Assembly: GCF_041321095.1 (NCBI RefSeq)
Contig: NZ_JBGGWE010000019.1
Location: forward strand, 50,282 to 114,281
Direction: 5' to 3'
Source of the DNA: Fibrella arboris
GTDB taxonomy: Bacteria > Bacteroidota > Bacteroidia > Cytophagales > Spirosomataceae
DNA: 64,000 nt
A program made the position numbers and the translations under genes. How positions within the stretch are numbered: position 1 is the stretch's first letter; every line of letters begins with the position of its first letter. Shown piece by piece: positions 25,950-35,199 of the stretch. Under the pieces are notes generated by a model. The model searched no databases. It had not been told where the DNA came from and was given only the letters and a program-made list of their open reading frames with translations.

Positions 25950-28900
25950 TTAAAACGTGACATTCAATCCGACAACGATTGAGCGGGGCAGCGGCAATCC
26001 GCCATAGTCGCCCGCTTCGGGGTACGAACTGCTACCGCTCAGGTCGGTGTTGGTGGCTTCGGGGTTGAACCCGCCTTTGTACTTATCATAGCCAAAGAAA
26101 TTTTCGGCCGTTACGTAGAGGCGAGCCCCCTGGAGTTGCGGTGCTTTCACAAACGTTTTCAGGTCATAACCCAGCGTGATGTTCCGAACGCGCACATAAT
26201 CAGACGAATACAGCCAGTCCGTGTTTTTGATGCGGCCAAAGGTCGAGTACGCTTTGCTGACGATACCCGCTCCCGGATTTTCGGGCGAGAACCAGCGATC
26301 GCGATAGGTACCCAGGGCGTTGTCGGTGAATCCCTGCCCGGTACGGCCCAGCGCCCGGCCCAGCAATGAATAGATGGAGCCGCCATTCTGGCCCTGCACC
26401 AGCACCGTCAGGTCGAAGCCTTTGTAACGGAAGCTGTTGGTAATACCCCAAACGAAATCGGGGTTGGGGTGGCCAACAATTACCCGGTCATTCGCGTCGA
26501 TCACGCCGTCACCGTTGGCATCGAAATATTTCGGGTCACCCACCGTTTCGGTGCCGTTCAGGGCTGCCTTGCCGTCGATGTCTGCCTGCGAGAGGATGCC
26601 GGTCTGTTTCACCACGTAGATGCTGTAGAGCGGTTCGCCAACCCGCAACAGCGAGTGCGAAATATCGAACGACGATGGAATCAGCAGTTGGTTCTGTCCA
26701 TTGGCCAGGGCCACCACTTTGTTGGAGTAATGGCTGAAGTTTACCGAGGTGTTCCATTTCAACGCGCCCGTCGTGTTCCGGCTGCTCACTTCCACTTCCC
26801 AGCCCTGGTTCCGTACGCTACCCGCATTGCTCAGGTAGGAGCCAAAGCCGGTGGCCGTTGGGATGGGTACGTTCAAAAGCAGTCCTTTATTCAGTTTGTT
26901 GTATACGTCGAAGGTCAGCGACAGGCGGTTGTTCAGCAGGGAGGCGTCGAAGCCAAAATCGGTGGTTTCAGACGTTTCCCAGGTTAAGTCGGGGTTGGTT
27001 ACGCCGCCGGGTGCCTGCCCAATGGCGTTGGTGCCGTTGAACGTGTAGTTGGCCGTTGCTAGTACAGGCAGGGTGCTGTAGTCACCGATGTTGTAATTGC
27101 CGGCGGTCCCGAAGCTGGCGCGCAGTTTCAGGTCGTTGATCGGCTTGATGCCTTTCATGAACGACTCTTCCGAAATACGCCAGCCCACCGATGCTGACGG
27201 GAACAGGCCCCAGCGGGTGTTCGCCCCAAAGCGGGATGACCCGTCGCGGCGAAGGCTGGCCGAGAACAGGTACTTCTCACCATAATTGTATTGTGCCCGG
27301 CCAAAGTACGAGATCAGTACGTTCTGCGCTTCCGTGGTATTCCCAGTTACCCCGTTGGCGGCATTAAGCGTCGTGATGACATTGCTGCTGAACCCACCGT
27401 TCGAACTGAGCGCCGACGTTTCTATTTTACCCGAGTTATACGAGTATCCACCCAACAGCGACAGGTTGTGCTTGTCGGCGATGGTGGTGGTATACGAGAG
27501 CGTGTTCTCGTTCACAAACGTGCGCTTCCGGTAGGTGCTGAAGCCGCCACTGGTGAGCAACGTGAGCTGCGCCTGCCGCGTAGCCAGGGTGCTGGCAATA
27601 CTGTACGGGTTGTATGACTTCGACGCGTTGTCGGTGTTATCGAGGTTGACCGTCGTGCGGAACGTCAGGCCGGGCAGAATCTGGTAGTCGGCAAAAATAG
27701 AGCCGAGCGTACGGAACCGTTTCGTTTCGCCGATGGCATACTGGAGCTTGCCAATCGGGCTGTTGGTCGAGGTACTCCAGCGGTACTGCCCGTTGTTGCC
27801 CACATTGGGATACACGCCCATCGTATCTTCCTGCACCGGCGTCATGCTCACCATCTGGTGCAGGATATTATCTTTCCCTTCCACACCCGGATCGTTATTG
27901 ACTGAATAGGTTGGGGCCAGATTCAAACCGAGTTTCAGCTTGTTGCTCGCTTTTACTTCCACGTTGGCCCGGGCCGAATAGGCCGTGTAGTTGGTGTTGA
28001 TCACCATACCCTGCTGGTTCACGTAGTTGCCCGACACGTAATAATTCACCTTGTCGGTACCGCCACTGGCCGAAATCTGATGGTTCTGCACAATGCCTTT
28101 CCGGAATGCCTGCTCCTGCCAGTCGATGTAGTTCAAACCCGGATGGCCCGGCATCGCCCAGCGATCATCCGTCATCAGGCCTGTGTTCACCTGACCGGCG
28201 GGCAGGCCCAGCAATAACCGGCGTTGTTCATTGGTCTGGGAGGCCGTCCGGCCCGGTGCCGATGCTACCCAGGCCGCATTGATCATCTCGGTGGCACGGG
28301 CAACCCACTCATCCGCACTGAGCATATCGAGCTTCCGGGTACGTTCCATAAAGCCGGCGTACGTGTTGATCGAGATGGTGCCGCGTCCCAGCTTCCCGCG
28401 TTTGGTCGTGATCAGCACCACACCATTGGCGGCGCGTGAGCCGTAAATAGCCGCCGAGGCCGCATCTTTCAGCACCTGAATCGACTCAATGTCATTCGGG
28501 TTGATGTTATCGAGGGGGTTACCCGTCGCGAAGTTACCCGACCCGTTGGGGGCGGCGGTGGCCAGCGGAAATCCGTCGATCACGTAAAGGGGTTCATTGC
28601 CAGCCGTGATGGAGCCGCTACCACGTACCTGCACGCTGAATCCTTTGCCCAGCGCACCACTAGTCTGCTTCACCTGCACACCCGCCATCTGGCCAACCAG
28701 CGCCTGATCGACGCGCAGGATGGGCCGCTGGTCGATGGTCTTCACATCGAACGACGCAACGGCCCCGGTCACGTCGGCTTTCTTGGCCGTGCCGTAACCG
28801 ATCACAACCACTTCGTTGAGCGACCGATCGTCGACGTCCAGTTTTACAGAAACGCTTGTCTGATTGGTAACCGTGATCTCTTTTGTTACGTAGCCAATCG

Positions 28901-29135
28901 ACGAGAAAGTCAACACAGCGGGCTTGGCGGTATTGATTCGGACGCTGTATTCACCTTTTGCATCGGTAACAGACCCATTGATCGTTCCTTTCTGAACGAC
29001 GTTCACGCCCGGTAGCGTTTCGTTATTTTCGGCCGAGGTCACTGTTCCAGTGATCGTTTGGGCCGTAGCCCCTATGCTCATCAGCAAAACGCTGATGAGC
29101 AGAAGCAGCTTGGTTAACTGAGTAGCGTTTCGCAT
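25950..29135 (-). CDS. susC: SusC/RagA-family TonB-dependent transporter (second pair)
   Basis: 1061 residues with signal peptide (LLLISVLLMSIGATAQ). Then the regulatory-like domain (TGTVTSAENNETLPGVNVV, about 28-105), LNEVVVIGYGTAKKADVTGA as TonB box/plug entry, plug motif PLYVIDGFPLAT and AAIYGSRAANGVVLITTKRG, and the barrel ending in IVVGLNVTF. It imports oligosaccharides through the outer membrane with the SusD gene 14 bp downstream. The 213-bp gap upstream, shared with the divergent hydrolase gene, should hold its promoter; I see no convincing promoter pair there. Confidence 0.94.
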   Translation of the reverse strand: MRNATQLTKLLLLISVLLMSIGATAQTITGTVTSAENNETLPGVNVVQKGTINGSVTDAKGEYSVRINTAKPAVLTFSSIGYVTKEITVTNQTSVSVKLDVDDRSLNEVVVIGYGTAKKADVTGAVASFDVKTIDQRPILRVDQALVGQMAGVQVKQTSGALGKGFSVQVRGSGSITAGNEPLYVIDGFPLATAAPNGSGNFATGNPLDNINPNDIESIQVLKDAASAAIYGSRAANGVVLITTKRGKLGRGTISINTYAGFMERTRKLDMLSADEWVARATEMINAAWVASAPGRTASQTNEQRRLLLGLPAGQVNTGLMTDDRWAMPGHPGLNYIDWQEQAFRKGIVQNHQISASGGTDKVNYYVSGNYVNQQGMVINTNYTAYSARANVEVKASNKLKLGLNLAPTYSVNNDPGVEGKDNILHQMVSMTPVQEDTMGVYPNVGNNGQYRWSTSTNSPIGKLQYAIGETKRFRTLGSIFADYQILPGLTFRTTVNLDNTDNASKSYNPYSIASTLATRQAQLTLLTSGGFSTYRKRTFVNENTLSYTTTIADKHNLSLLGGYSYNSGKIETSALSSNGGFSSNVITTLNAANGVTGNTTEAQNVLISYFGRAQYNYGEKYLFSASLRRDGSSRFGANTRWGLFPSASVGWRISEESFMKGIKPINDLKLRASFGTAGNYNIGDYSTLPVLATANYTFNGTNAIGQAPGGVTNPDLTWETSETTDFGFDASLLNNRLSLTFDVYNKLNKGLLLNVPIPTATGFGSYLSNAGSVRNQGWEVEVSSRNTTGALKWNTSVNFSHYSNKVVALANGQNQLLIPSSFDISHSLLRVGEPLYSIYVVKQTGILSQADIDGKAALNGTETVGDPKYFDANGDGVIDANDRVIVGHPNPDFVWGITNSFRYKGFDLTVLVQGQNGGSIYSLLGRALGRTGQGFTDNALGTYRDRWFSPENPGAGIVSKAYSTFGRIKNTDWLYSSDYVRVRNITLGYDLKTFVKAPQLQGARLYVTAENFFGYDKYKGGFNPEATNTDLSGSSSYPEAGDYGGLPLPRSIVVGLNVTF

Positions 29136-29348
29136 GTAAAGAGGTATTTAAGCAACATAGGATTGTATTTATTCAATGAGTTATACAAAAGTGCTTAAAC
29201 CCCTTCCTATTTCCGTCCTGTACTCTCCTGAGTAGGATAGCTCAGTCTACTGCTATGCAGGGGTTTACCGATATCCCTATTTTATAATAAACGCTGTATT
29301 TTACCTCTTCTTCCCGTTCATCGCCAGCATCGCTAACGAATCATCGAC

Positions 29349-30281
29349 ATGCCCATACCTCTACCCGCCCGATTTTCGCTCTTTCTAGCTTGTCTAGCCG
29401 TTTCCTTTGGTACGTCTGCCCAGGTAAATCCAGGTAAAACAGATGCGCGCCTAACGCAAAAACTGACCAGGGCCCTGAGTGGCTTTCATGGTGAAGTGGG
29501 CATCTATGTTCACCACTTAAAAACCGGAAAAACGGTGGCCATTCAGGCAGACACCACCTTCCCGACGGCCAGCACCATCAAAATTCCGATCATGATCGGT
29601 CTTTTTGATCAGATCCAGAAAGGCAGCATCAGCTACCAGCAGGAAGTGGTTTACCGCGATTCGCTGCACTACGACGACGGCATTGTGGGGTCGCTGAAAG
29701 ACGGGGCCAAACTGCCGCTGAGCGAAGTGGTGATGCTGATGGAAACCGTTTCCGACAATACCGGCAGCCTGTGGTGCCAGAAGCTGGCGGGCGGCGGAAC
29801 GGCCATCAATGCCTGGCTCGATGCCAATGGTTTTCCGCAAACACGGGTAAACTCGCGCACACCGGGCCGCGAACCCTTCAGAACACGCTACGGCTGGGGG
29901 CAGACCACGCCCCGCGAACTGGCCAGCCTGCTCACGTACATCCGCGATGGCAAAGCTGTTAGCCCCGCCGCCAGCGACCGTATGTACCGGAATCTGGGCC
30001 GTCAGTTCTGGGATGATGATGGTCTCTCGCAACTTCCCGCCACCGTAAAAGTGGCCACCAAAAACGGGGCCGTCAACCAGTCGCGCTCGGAAGTGATGCT
30101 GGTACATGCGCCCCACGGCGAGTACGTCTACTGCGTGATGACCAAAAACCAGAAAGACGAAAGCTGGGCCCGCACCAACGAAGGTTCTACGCTGCTTCGG
30201 AACGTATCATCTATCATCTGGCAGCACTTCGAGCCCAGATCAGCCTTTAAACCAACAGAAGGCTACGAGAAATGGTGGTAA
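29349..30281 (+). CDS. Class A beta-lactamase-fold serine hydrolase
   Basis: 310 residues with signal peptide (to about residue 24). The SxxK motif is Ser75-Thr-Ile-Lys78 and SDN is 135-137; KTG is replaced by KNG (238-240). The usual omega-loop Glu-x-x-Leu-Asn is not present in normal form; the corresponding stretch reads TPGREPF with Glu175. So it has the penicillin-recognising fold but may lack efficient deacylation, as in many non-resistance serine hydrolases of Bacteroidota. Divergent from susC; probably periplasmic. Antibiotic resistance should not be assumed. Confidence 0.8.
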   Translation: MPIPLPARFSLFLACLAVSFGTSAQVNPGKTDARLTQKLTRALSGFHGEVGIYVHHLKTGKTVAIQADTTFPTASTIKIPIMIGLFDQIQKGSISYQQEVVYRDSLHYDDGIVGSLKDGAKLPLSEVVMLMETVSDNTGSLWCQKLAGGGTAINAWLDANGFPQTRVNSRTPGREPFRTRYGWGQTTPRELASLLTYIRDGKAVSPAASDRMYRNLGRQFWDDDGLSQLPATVKVATKNGAVNQSRSEVMLVHAPHGEYVYCVMTKNQKDESWARTNEGSTLLRNVSSIIWQHFEPRSAFKPTEGYEKWW

Positions 30282-30293
30282 CAGAAACCAGAC

Positions 30294-30382
30294 GTTTCAT
30301 GTTTCAAGTTTCAGTGTATCAGGTGCGTTGCCAACATGCCTTTCGTGTACGAGCAACGCCCTTGACACTTGAAACATGAAAC
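30294..30382. repeat. Inverted repeat that includes the photolyase start
   Basis: Arms gtttcatgtttcaagt (30294-30309) and acttgaaacatgaaac (30367-30382) pair exactly; weaker pairing (tgcgttgc / gcaacgc) continues inside. The right arm runs into the photolyase gene, whose ATG at 30376 lies within it. Confidence 0.75.
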
Positions 30383-31695
30383 ATGAAACTCCCATCGCCA
30401 TCATGTGGCACCGGCGCGATCTGCGCCTGCACGACAACGCCGCCCTGTACTACGCCCTGAAAGCCGGTCGGCCCGTATTGCCCCTCTTCATTTTCGATAA
30501 GGACATTCTGGATCACCTCGACGATAAGCGCGACCGGCGCGTGGAATTTATCTACAAACAGGTGCTGAAAATGCAGGACGAACTGCAGCGCATGGGCTCC
30601 TCCTTATTGATTCGCTACGGACATCCGCTGGATATATTCAGGGAGCTGACCGCCGAATACACCCTCTCGAATGTATTCACCAATTACGACTACGAGACCT
30701 ACGCCAAAGGCCGCGACGCTGAGATTGACACGTACCTGCAAACGGTCGGCGTGGGTTTTCACAGCTATAAAGACCAGGCTATTTTCGACCGCGACGAGGT
30801 GCTAACCGGCACCGGAAAACCCTATACCGTTTTTGGCCCCTACAGCCGCAACTGGCTAAGCAAACTGGCCGATCCATTCTACCTCAAAGCCTACCCTACC
30901 GAGAAGTATTTCGACCGGCTTCACCAAACGCTCCCCACGCCCGTTGTTACGCTCGATGATATGGGCTTCGAGCCGCTGGGCGAGAACTATCCGAAGCCAA
31001 CGGTTTCGGCTGAACTCCTGGCCGCTTACCAGAAAATGCGCGATTATCCGGCCGAGCGGGGCACCAGCGAACTGGGTATCCACCTCAGGTTTGGCACCAT
31101 CAGTATCCGCGATCTGGCCCGGCAGGCACAGGAAACCAGCCCCACCTTCCTGAGCGAGTTATGCTGGCGCGACTTCTATTTCCAGGTGCTCGACCATTTC
31201 CCGCACGTTGAGCACCACGCGTTCCGCCGTGAATACGACAACATCAAGTTCCTGAACCGACCCGAAGACATTGAACGCTGGCAAACCGGCACAACCGGCT
31301 ATCCGCTGGTTGATGCCGGCATGCGCCAGTTGAACGAAACGGGCTGGATGCATAACCGGGTACGGATGGTCGTGGCCAGCTTCTGCATCAAACACCTGCT
31401 CATCGACTGGCGAATTGGCGAAGCGTATTTCGCCCAAAAGCTCCGCGACTTCGACCTCTCGGCCAATAACGGCGGCTGGCAGTGGGCTGCTGGCTCCGGT
31501 ACCGACGCCGCGCCTTATTTCCGCGTCTTCAACCCCACCGCCCAGGCCGAAAAATTCGACCCGAAAGGCGAATACATCCGCCGCTGGGTGCCCGAATTCA
31601 ACAGTCTGGATTACCCCGCTCCCATGATCGACCACGCCTTCGCCCGTCAACGCGTAGTGGCCGTGTATAAGGCGGGGCTGGCGAAGAACGACTAA
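30376..31695 (+). CDS. phr: Deoxyribodipyrimidine photolyase / cryptochrome family protein
   Basis: 439 residues. The N-terminal alpha/beta domain starts at WHRRDLRLHDNAAL; the C-terminal FAD-binding helical domain holds TSPTFLSELCWRDFYFQVL, GYPLVDAGMRQLNETGWMHNR, ASFCIKHLLIDWRIGEAYF and SANNGGWQWAAGSGTDAAPYFRVFNP segments typical of CPD photolyases. It repairs UV cyclobutane dimers in DNA using blue light. The ATG at 30376 is inside an inverted repeat; the ATG at 30403 (MWHRRDL) is an alternative, but family members usually have several residues before the WxRRDLR motif. Confidence 0.93.
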   Translation: MKHETPIAIMWHRRDLRLHDNAALYYALKAGRPVLPLFIFDKDILDHLDDKRDRRVEFIYKQVLKMQDELQRMGSSLLIRYGHPLDIFRELTAEYTLSNVFTNYDYETYAKGRDAEIDTYLQTVGVGFHSYKDQAIFDRDEVLTGTGKPYTVFGPYSRNWLSKLADPFYLKAYPTEKYFDRLHQTLPTPVVTLDDMGFEPLGENYPKPTVSAELLAAYQKMRDYPAERGTSELGIHLRFGTISIRDLARQAQETSPTFLSELCWRDFYFQVLDHFPHVEHHAFRREYDNIKFLNRPEDIERWQTGTTGYPLVDAGMRQLNETGWMHNRVRMVVASFCIKHLLIDWRIGEAYFAQKLRDFDLSANNGGWQWAAGSGTDAAPYFRVFNPTAQAEKFDPKGEYIRRWVPEFNSLDYPAPMIDHAFARQRVVAVYKAGLAKND

Positions 31696-31744
31696 ATACT
31701 AGGTGGTTCATGTGTAAATAAACACGCATGAATCACCTAGTATT
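31695..31744. terminator. 18-bp hairpin between convergent genes
   Basis: Arms aatactaggtggttcatg (31695-31712) and catgaatcacctagtatt (31727-31744) pair with one mismatch. It begins at the last base of the photolyase stop codon and lies between convergent genes, so a terminator role for both is likely despite no long T-run. Confidence 0.65.
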
Positions 31745-31763
31745 CTTAGTAAACAAAGCACTG

Positions 31764-33269
31764 TTACTCAAAGTAGAGACGCGTCATGTCAATCTGCTTT
31801 TCTTTTTCCTGACGTGGGTTAATCACCTTCAGGTAGTAGACACCACGGGGTAGATCCTGAATATCGAACGCGATTTTATTGCCTTCCTGAAAGCCGCCAG
31901 TTTTAACTATTTCACTGACATTGATTGATCGGACAGCTTTCATCGTCTTCTCTGACACTATATCAATTTGATCTGGCAACGCCTGTTGATACTTGGTGTC
32001 TGTAAAGGCGACAACGACAGATTCTTTAGCCGGGTTTGGCCCGGCTCGATAACTGTAGGGAATGTAAACGATTTGTGCGCCCGACGAGCTGCCACAAACG
32101 TTAGTTGCCACATAGTTGATGGCACTATTCCCCACGGTACCCGATACATAAATCTCGGCGTTACCTCCATTGACCCCGTACAGGCTCACGTTGATATTGC
32201 CGGAATTGTTGGTAACACCCAGCGAGTAGGTAGCAGAGGGAGAGTTGAAGGCGCTCACCCCAACGTAGTGGGTACTCCCACCGGCAGCGGGCATGGGACC
32301 TCTATTGGGTAAACCATCATAGTATACATTGTCCACATAAGGGATACCAACTCCCACGGTTAGTTGCTTAACAGCCGTTAGGCTACAGGCATTTGAAATA
32401 TTAACAACCACATTGCCAATCCCGATAGTATTACCATAGTTTACTACTGCTTCTGCCGATGAACTGCTGGCCAACGATAATGGACCGGTGGCCGACCAGG
32501 TGGTTGAAATACCAGAAGGCGCATTTTGAAGTGTGTAGCTTCCAGATTGTCCAAAACAACCCTGATTTGCTCCCGAAAGGGAAATATTTTCATACCCGGA
32601 TGATCTAATAACGGAAAAGGGAATGACAGTACTACTCAATATTCCAGTTGAATTAGGATCAGTTGAGCAGCTGAAGAAACTCTTAAATGTAGCTTGACCG
32701 GAAACAGTTCCATTAACAGAAAATGTTACTCGGTACCGTTGGTAAAATTGATTAAATTCTTCAACATCACCCAGATATGTATTAGAAACGTATTGCATAC
32801 CCGTAGGTAAGACAAAATTGCGACCATCTGCAATAATACTCTGAGCTGGCGTACCGTCGTCACCAGATCTTATAATTTTAACGATAGTTTGCACGTTACC
32901 AGCGGTACCGCATGGAATAACAATATTATCCACGCTGTAAGGTTGAGTAATTGGTGTCGCACTAACAGTAAATGTCTGACTAGTACCGTCTGTGATAAGT
33001 TTTACTATGAAAGACCCAGTAGTGATGTTGTTGTTCCACTTTATGACTTGGGAAGAACTAGTATTATTCACTGTAGTAGAGTTGTTCGTAGTGAATACCC
33101 CACCTACTACTGTCCAATTAAGAGGTTTAGAGGCAAACACTGACGAGGTGATATTATATGACACCGTTGTTCCCGGACAGATAGGTGTATTCGGTGTAAA
33201 CTGGGCTTCGACCATCATTGATACCATGACCAATAAATAAGTAAGAGCGGGGGTAAAAAAAGTTTTCAT
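31764..33269 (-). CDS. Secreted surface protein with PKD/Ig-like repeats and T9SS-like C-terminal sorting region
   Basis: 501 residues, signal peptide to about residue 22. The middle is Ser/Thr/Asn-rich with immunoglobulin-like repeats (CPGTTVSYNI, CFGQSGSYTL, SNACSLTAVKQLTVG, NVCGSSSGAQIVYIP) often seen in Cytophagales surface proteins. The last 90 residues, from AGPNPAKESVVVAF through GNKIAFDIQDLPRGVYYLKV, fit the type IX secretion sorting domain (PNPA...GxYxLKV). It is probably exported and attached to the surface. Base composition is clearly lower in GC than in neighbours. Function unknown. Confidence 0.72.
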   Translation of the reverse strand: MKTFFTPALTYLLVMVSMMVEAQFTPNTPICPGTTVSYNITSSVFASKPLNWTVVGGVFTTNNSTTVNNTSSSQVIKWNNNITTGSFIVKLITDGTSQTFTVSATPITQPYSVDNIVIPCGTAGNVQTIVKIIRSGDDGTPAQSIIADGRNFVLPTGMQYVSNTYLGDVEEFNQFYQRYRVTFSVNGTVSGQATFKSFFSCSTDPNSTGILSSTVIPFSVIRSSGYENISLSGANQGCFGQSGSYTLQNAPSGISTTWSATGPLSLASSSSAEAVVNYGNTIGIGNVVVNISNACSLTAVKQLTVGVGIPYVDNVYYDGLPNRGPMPAAGGSTHYVGVSAFNSPSATYSLGVTNNSGNINVSLYGVNGGNAEIYVSGTVGNSAINYVATNVCGSSSGAQIVYIPYSYRAGPNPAKESVVVAFTDTKYQQALPDQIDIVSEKTMKAVRSINVSEIVKTGGFQEGNKIAFDIQDLPRGVYYLKVINPRQEKEKQIDMTRLYFE

Positions 33270-33286
33270 CGTTGGAGAGATTTATG

Positions 33287-34012
33287 TTAAAAATTAATAA
33301 ATGTTGATAAGCCAATGGATCGCGTGTACCGATCTATACCACCACGGGATATTGACTCTCTACTGAGAGTATTGCTAATTCCTATGTGATACATAATTTT
33401 CAGGCCTAAAGCACATTTACGAGCAATTTGCTTGGACCCAGAAATGCCTAAGGAGACTCCAGCGTTCCAAGAAGTATAGGTTGTGGTGTTCTTGCTTCGA
33501 TAAAGTATATTATCGGGTTGTACCAACGATAAAACGTCGTTATCGATTAATCGACCTCCAAAAATGCCGGTCAACGCTCTAACATCAATATGCTTACCTA
33601 GCTTAGATAATTGATAGCCATATAGCATGTGTACATTTCCATAAAATAGACGAAACTTAGTGTGCGAAGACTCCCCAGTGGGTAAGTGTGAATCAAGTAT
33701 AAAACCGATAGGCTCATACCCCAAGCCCAAACTAATATCTGATCTAATGCTCACCTTTTTGATTAGATAAAGGTCTGCATGAATAAAATGAAGGTATTTA
33801 TTATCGTAGCCAATTGATGGGTATGAAAAATTAGTACTGGCTGCACCTATAGATGCCTGTAATTGAATCTTTCGACTAAACAGTTTATATGTAGTGGAAT
33901 CATCAATGGCAATATTACCAGCGTAACAAAATTGAGTAAGTGTGAGCAAGCAAGCAACTAGTACTGCTGTAAACTTGCGAGTTTTCTGATATCTAATTTT
34001 ACGTTTTTTCAT
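33287..34012 (-). CDS. Probable outer-membrane beta-barrel protein of unknown function
   Basis: 241 residues with a basic start and a signal peptide (VACLLTLTQFCYA). The rest alternates strand-like segments (IQLQASIGAAST, IRSDISLGLGYEPIG, WNAGVSLGIS, SIGLSTFINF), ending in an aromatic residue as barrel proteins do. It lies 17 bp upstream of the T9SS-like protein and shares its low GC, so the two probably form an operon, perhaps a barrel and its secreted partner. Not recognised beyond this. Confidence 0.6.
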   Translation of the reverse strand: MKKRKIRYQKTRKFTAVLVACLLTLTQFCYAGNIAIDDSTTYKLFSRKIQLQASIGAASTNFSYPSIGYDNKYLHFIHADLYLIKKVSIRSDISLGLGYEPIGFILDSHLPTGESSHTKFRLFYGNVHMLYGYQLSKLGKHIDVRALTGIFGGRLIDNDVLSLVQPDNILYRSKNTTTYTSWNAGVSLGISGSKQIARKCALGLKIMYHIGISNTLSRESISRGGIDRYTRSIGLSTFINF

Positions 34013-34632
34013 TTGGCTTGAGAGAGGTTAACTAGTTAAAGTTTTATTTCAATTCTTCTAAATCAGGAATGAAAGGTTCGATACAGAGTGTTTGAGATCA
34101 ATTCATGCATCGGTCGAAAAAATGACGCTTAATGACCACCATTACAACTGACAACTCCATAAATAATGGCATCACAGATAGATAACAGCTATTTATACGT
34201 AAGCATATTATCCTTGGGTTTTTGAGTATTACTCAGCTTTAATTATCGGTGATTTATTTTTCTTTAATTCTATCACAAGTAACAAATTAATTTTTGTCAT
34301 TTACAATGATTTTATTGATTTGTTCGACAATGAAAGTTACTATTCGAGTCAGTGGTTACAAGGGTGTAGATACATACAGTTCTGGAGTGCGTTGATTCTA
34401 TCTTGAATCAGCGAGGTTTATCGAAAACGAAATCGTTACAATGGTTCGGCCGGCGCTCCGGTAACGTACCCAGCTACATGAAACGCTGCCTGTTGTTCGG
34501 GTAGCTGGGTACGTTGATAGCTGTTAACTGATAATTGTTACCTGTTCCGTGCAACGTACCTGACTCTTCCTACGTCTTTACCCCGATTGATGACCTAAAC
34601 CCGGTTGCTCACGCACCGGCGGCCTAGACCTG
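34013..34632. other. 620-bp intergenic region with AT-rich half and a GGTACGT hairpin
   Basis: Positions 34013-34340 are very AT-rich without an ORF and probably hold the promoter of the two minus-strand genes. Further right, arms taacgtacccagctac (34463-34478) and gtagctgggtacgttgata region (about 34501-34517) form a hairpin from two opposed copies of the dispersed word; two more copies follow at about 34553 and 34640. I find no RNA gene. Confidence 0.6.
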
Positions 34633-35193
34633 TTGGCGACGTACCTAAACCCCGCCCTGATCTCCGACCTGGTTGATCGCTCGAAATCGGGCGACCGACG
34701 GGCGCAGTATGAGCTATACAACCGCTACGCTAAAGCGATGTATAACGTCTGTCTGCGGATTGTAGGGCACGACGCCGAAGCCGAAGATGTGTTGCAGGAA
34801 GCGTTCCTCGACGCATTCAGCAATCTTGGCAAGTTTCGCGCAGAAAGTACCTTCGGCGCGTGGCTGAAGCAGATTGTGGTGAACCGGGCCATTGGTCATT
34901 TGCGTAGTCGGCGGCTGGCCCTGGTCAGCACCGACGAACTGGGCGACGGATTCGACGCTCCCGACACTACGGGCGGGGGAATCGATGAAGAAAGCCTGAA
35001 CTGGGACGTGGAGCGGGTGCGTCGCGCCATCCAGAAACTGCCCGAAGGATACCGCGTGGTGCTGACGCTGCATCTGTTTGAAGGCTACGACCATGAAGAG
35101 ATCGGTCAGGTATTATGCATCGGGGAATCAACCTCCCGCTCGCAATACCTCCGGGCCAAACGAAAACTAGTTGAACACTTAACTAAAGAGTGA
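34633..35193 (+). CDS. ECF-type RNA polymerase sigma factor
   Basis: 186 residues. Region 2 (LYNRYAKAMYNVCLRIVGHDAEAEDVLQEAFL, about residues 28-60) and region 4 (LPEGYRVVLTLHLFEGYDHEEIGQVL, about 137-163) are clear. No ATG exists upstream before an in-frame stop at 34591; the best start is TTG at 34633, since the next ATG would cut into region 2. It heads a three-gene set with a membrane anti-sigma-like protein and a secreted protein. Confidence 0.92.
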   Translation: MATYLNPALISDLVDRSKSGDRRAQYELYNRYAKAMYNVCLRIVGHDAEAEDVLQEAFLDAFSNLGKFRAESTFGAWLKQIVVNRAIGHLRSRRLALVSTDELGDGFDAPDTTGGGIDEESLNWDVERVRRAIQKLPEGYRVVLTLHLFEGYDHEEIGQVLCIGESTSRSQYLRAKRKLVEHLTKE

Positions 35194-35199
35194 ATGGCG

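Noticed and set aside
19209..29135. The two SusC/SusD pairs as one duplicated unit
   Set aside because: The proteins differ in length and in most segments outside family motifs, and the neighbours differ, so they are independent pairs.
29349..30281. Beta-lactam resistance gene
   Set aside because: The fold is right, but the omega-loop glutamate motif and KTG are altered, so resistance is not supported by sequence.
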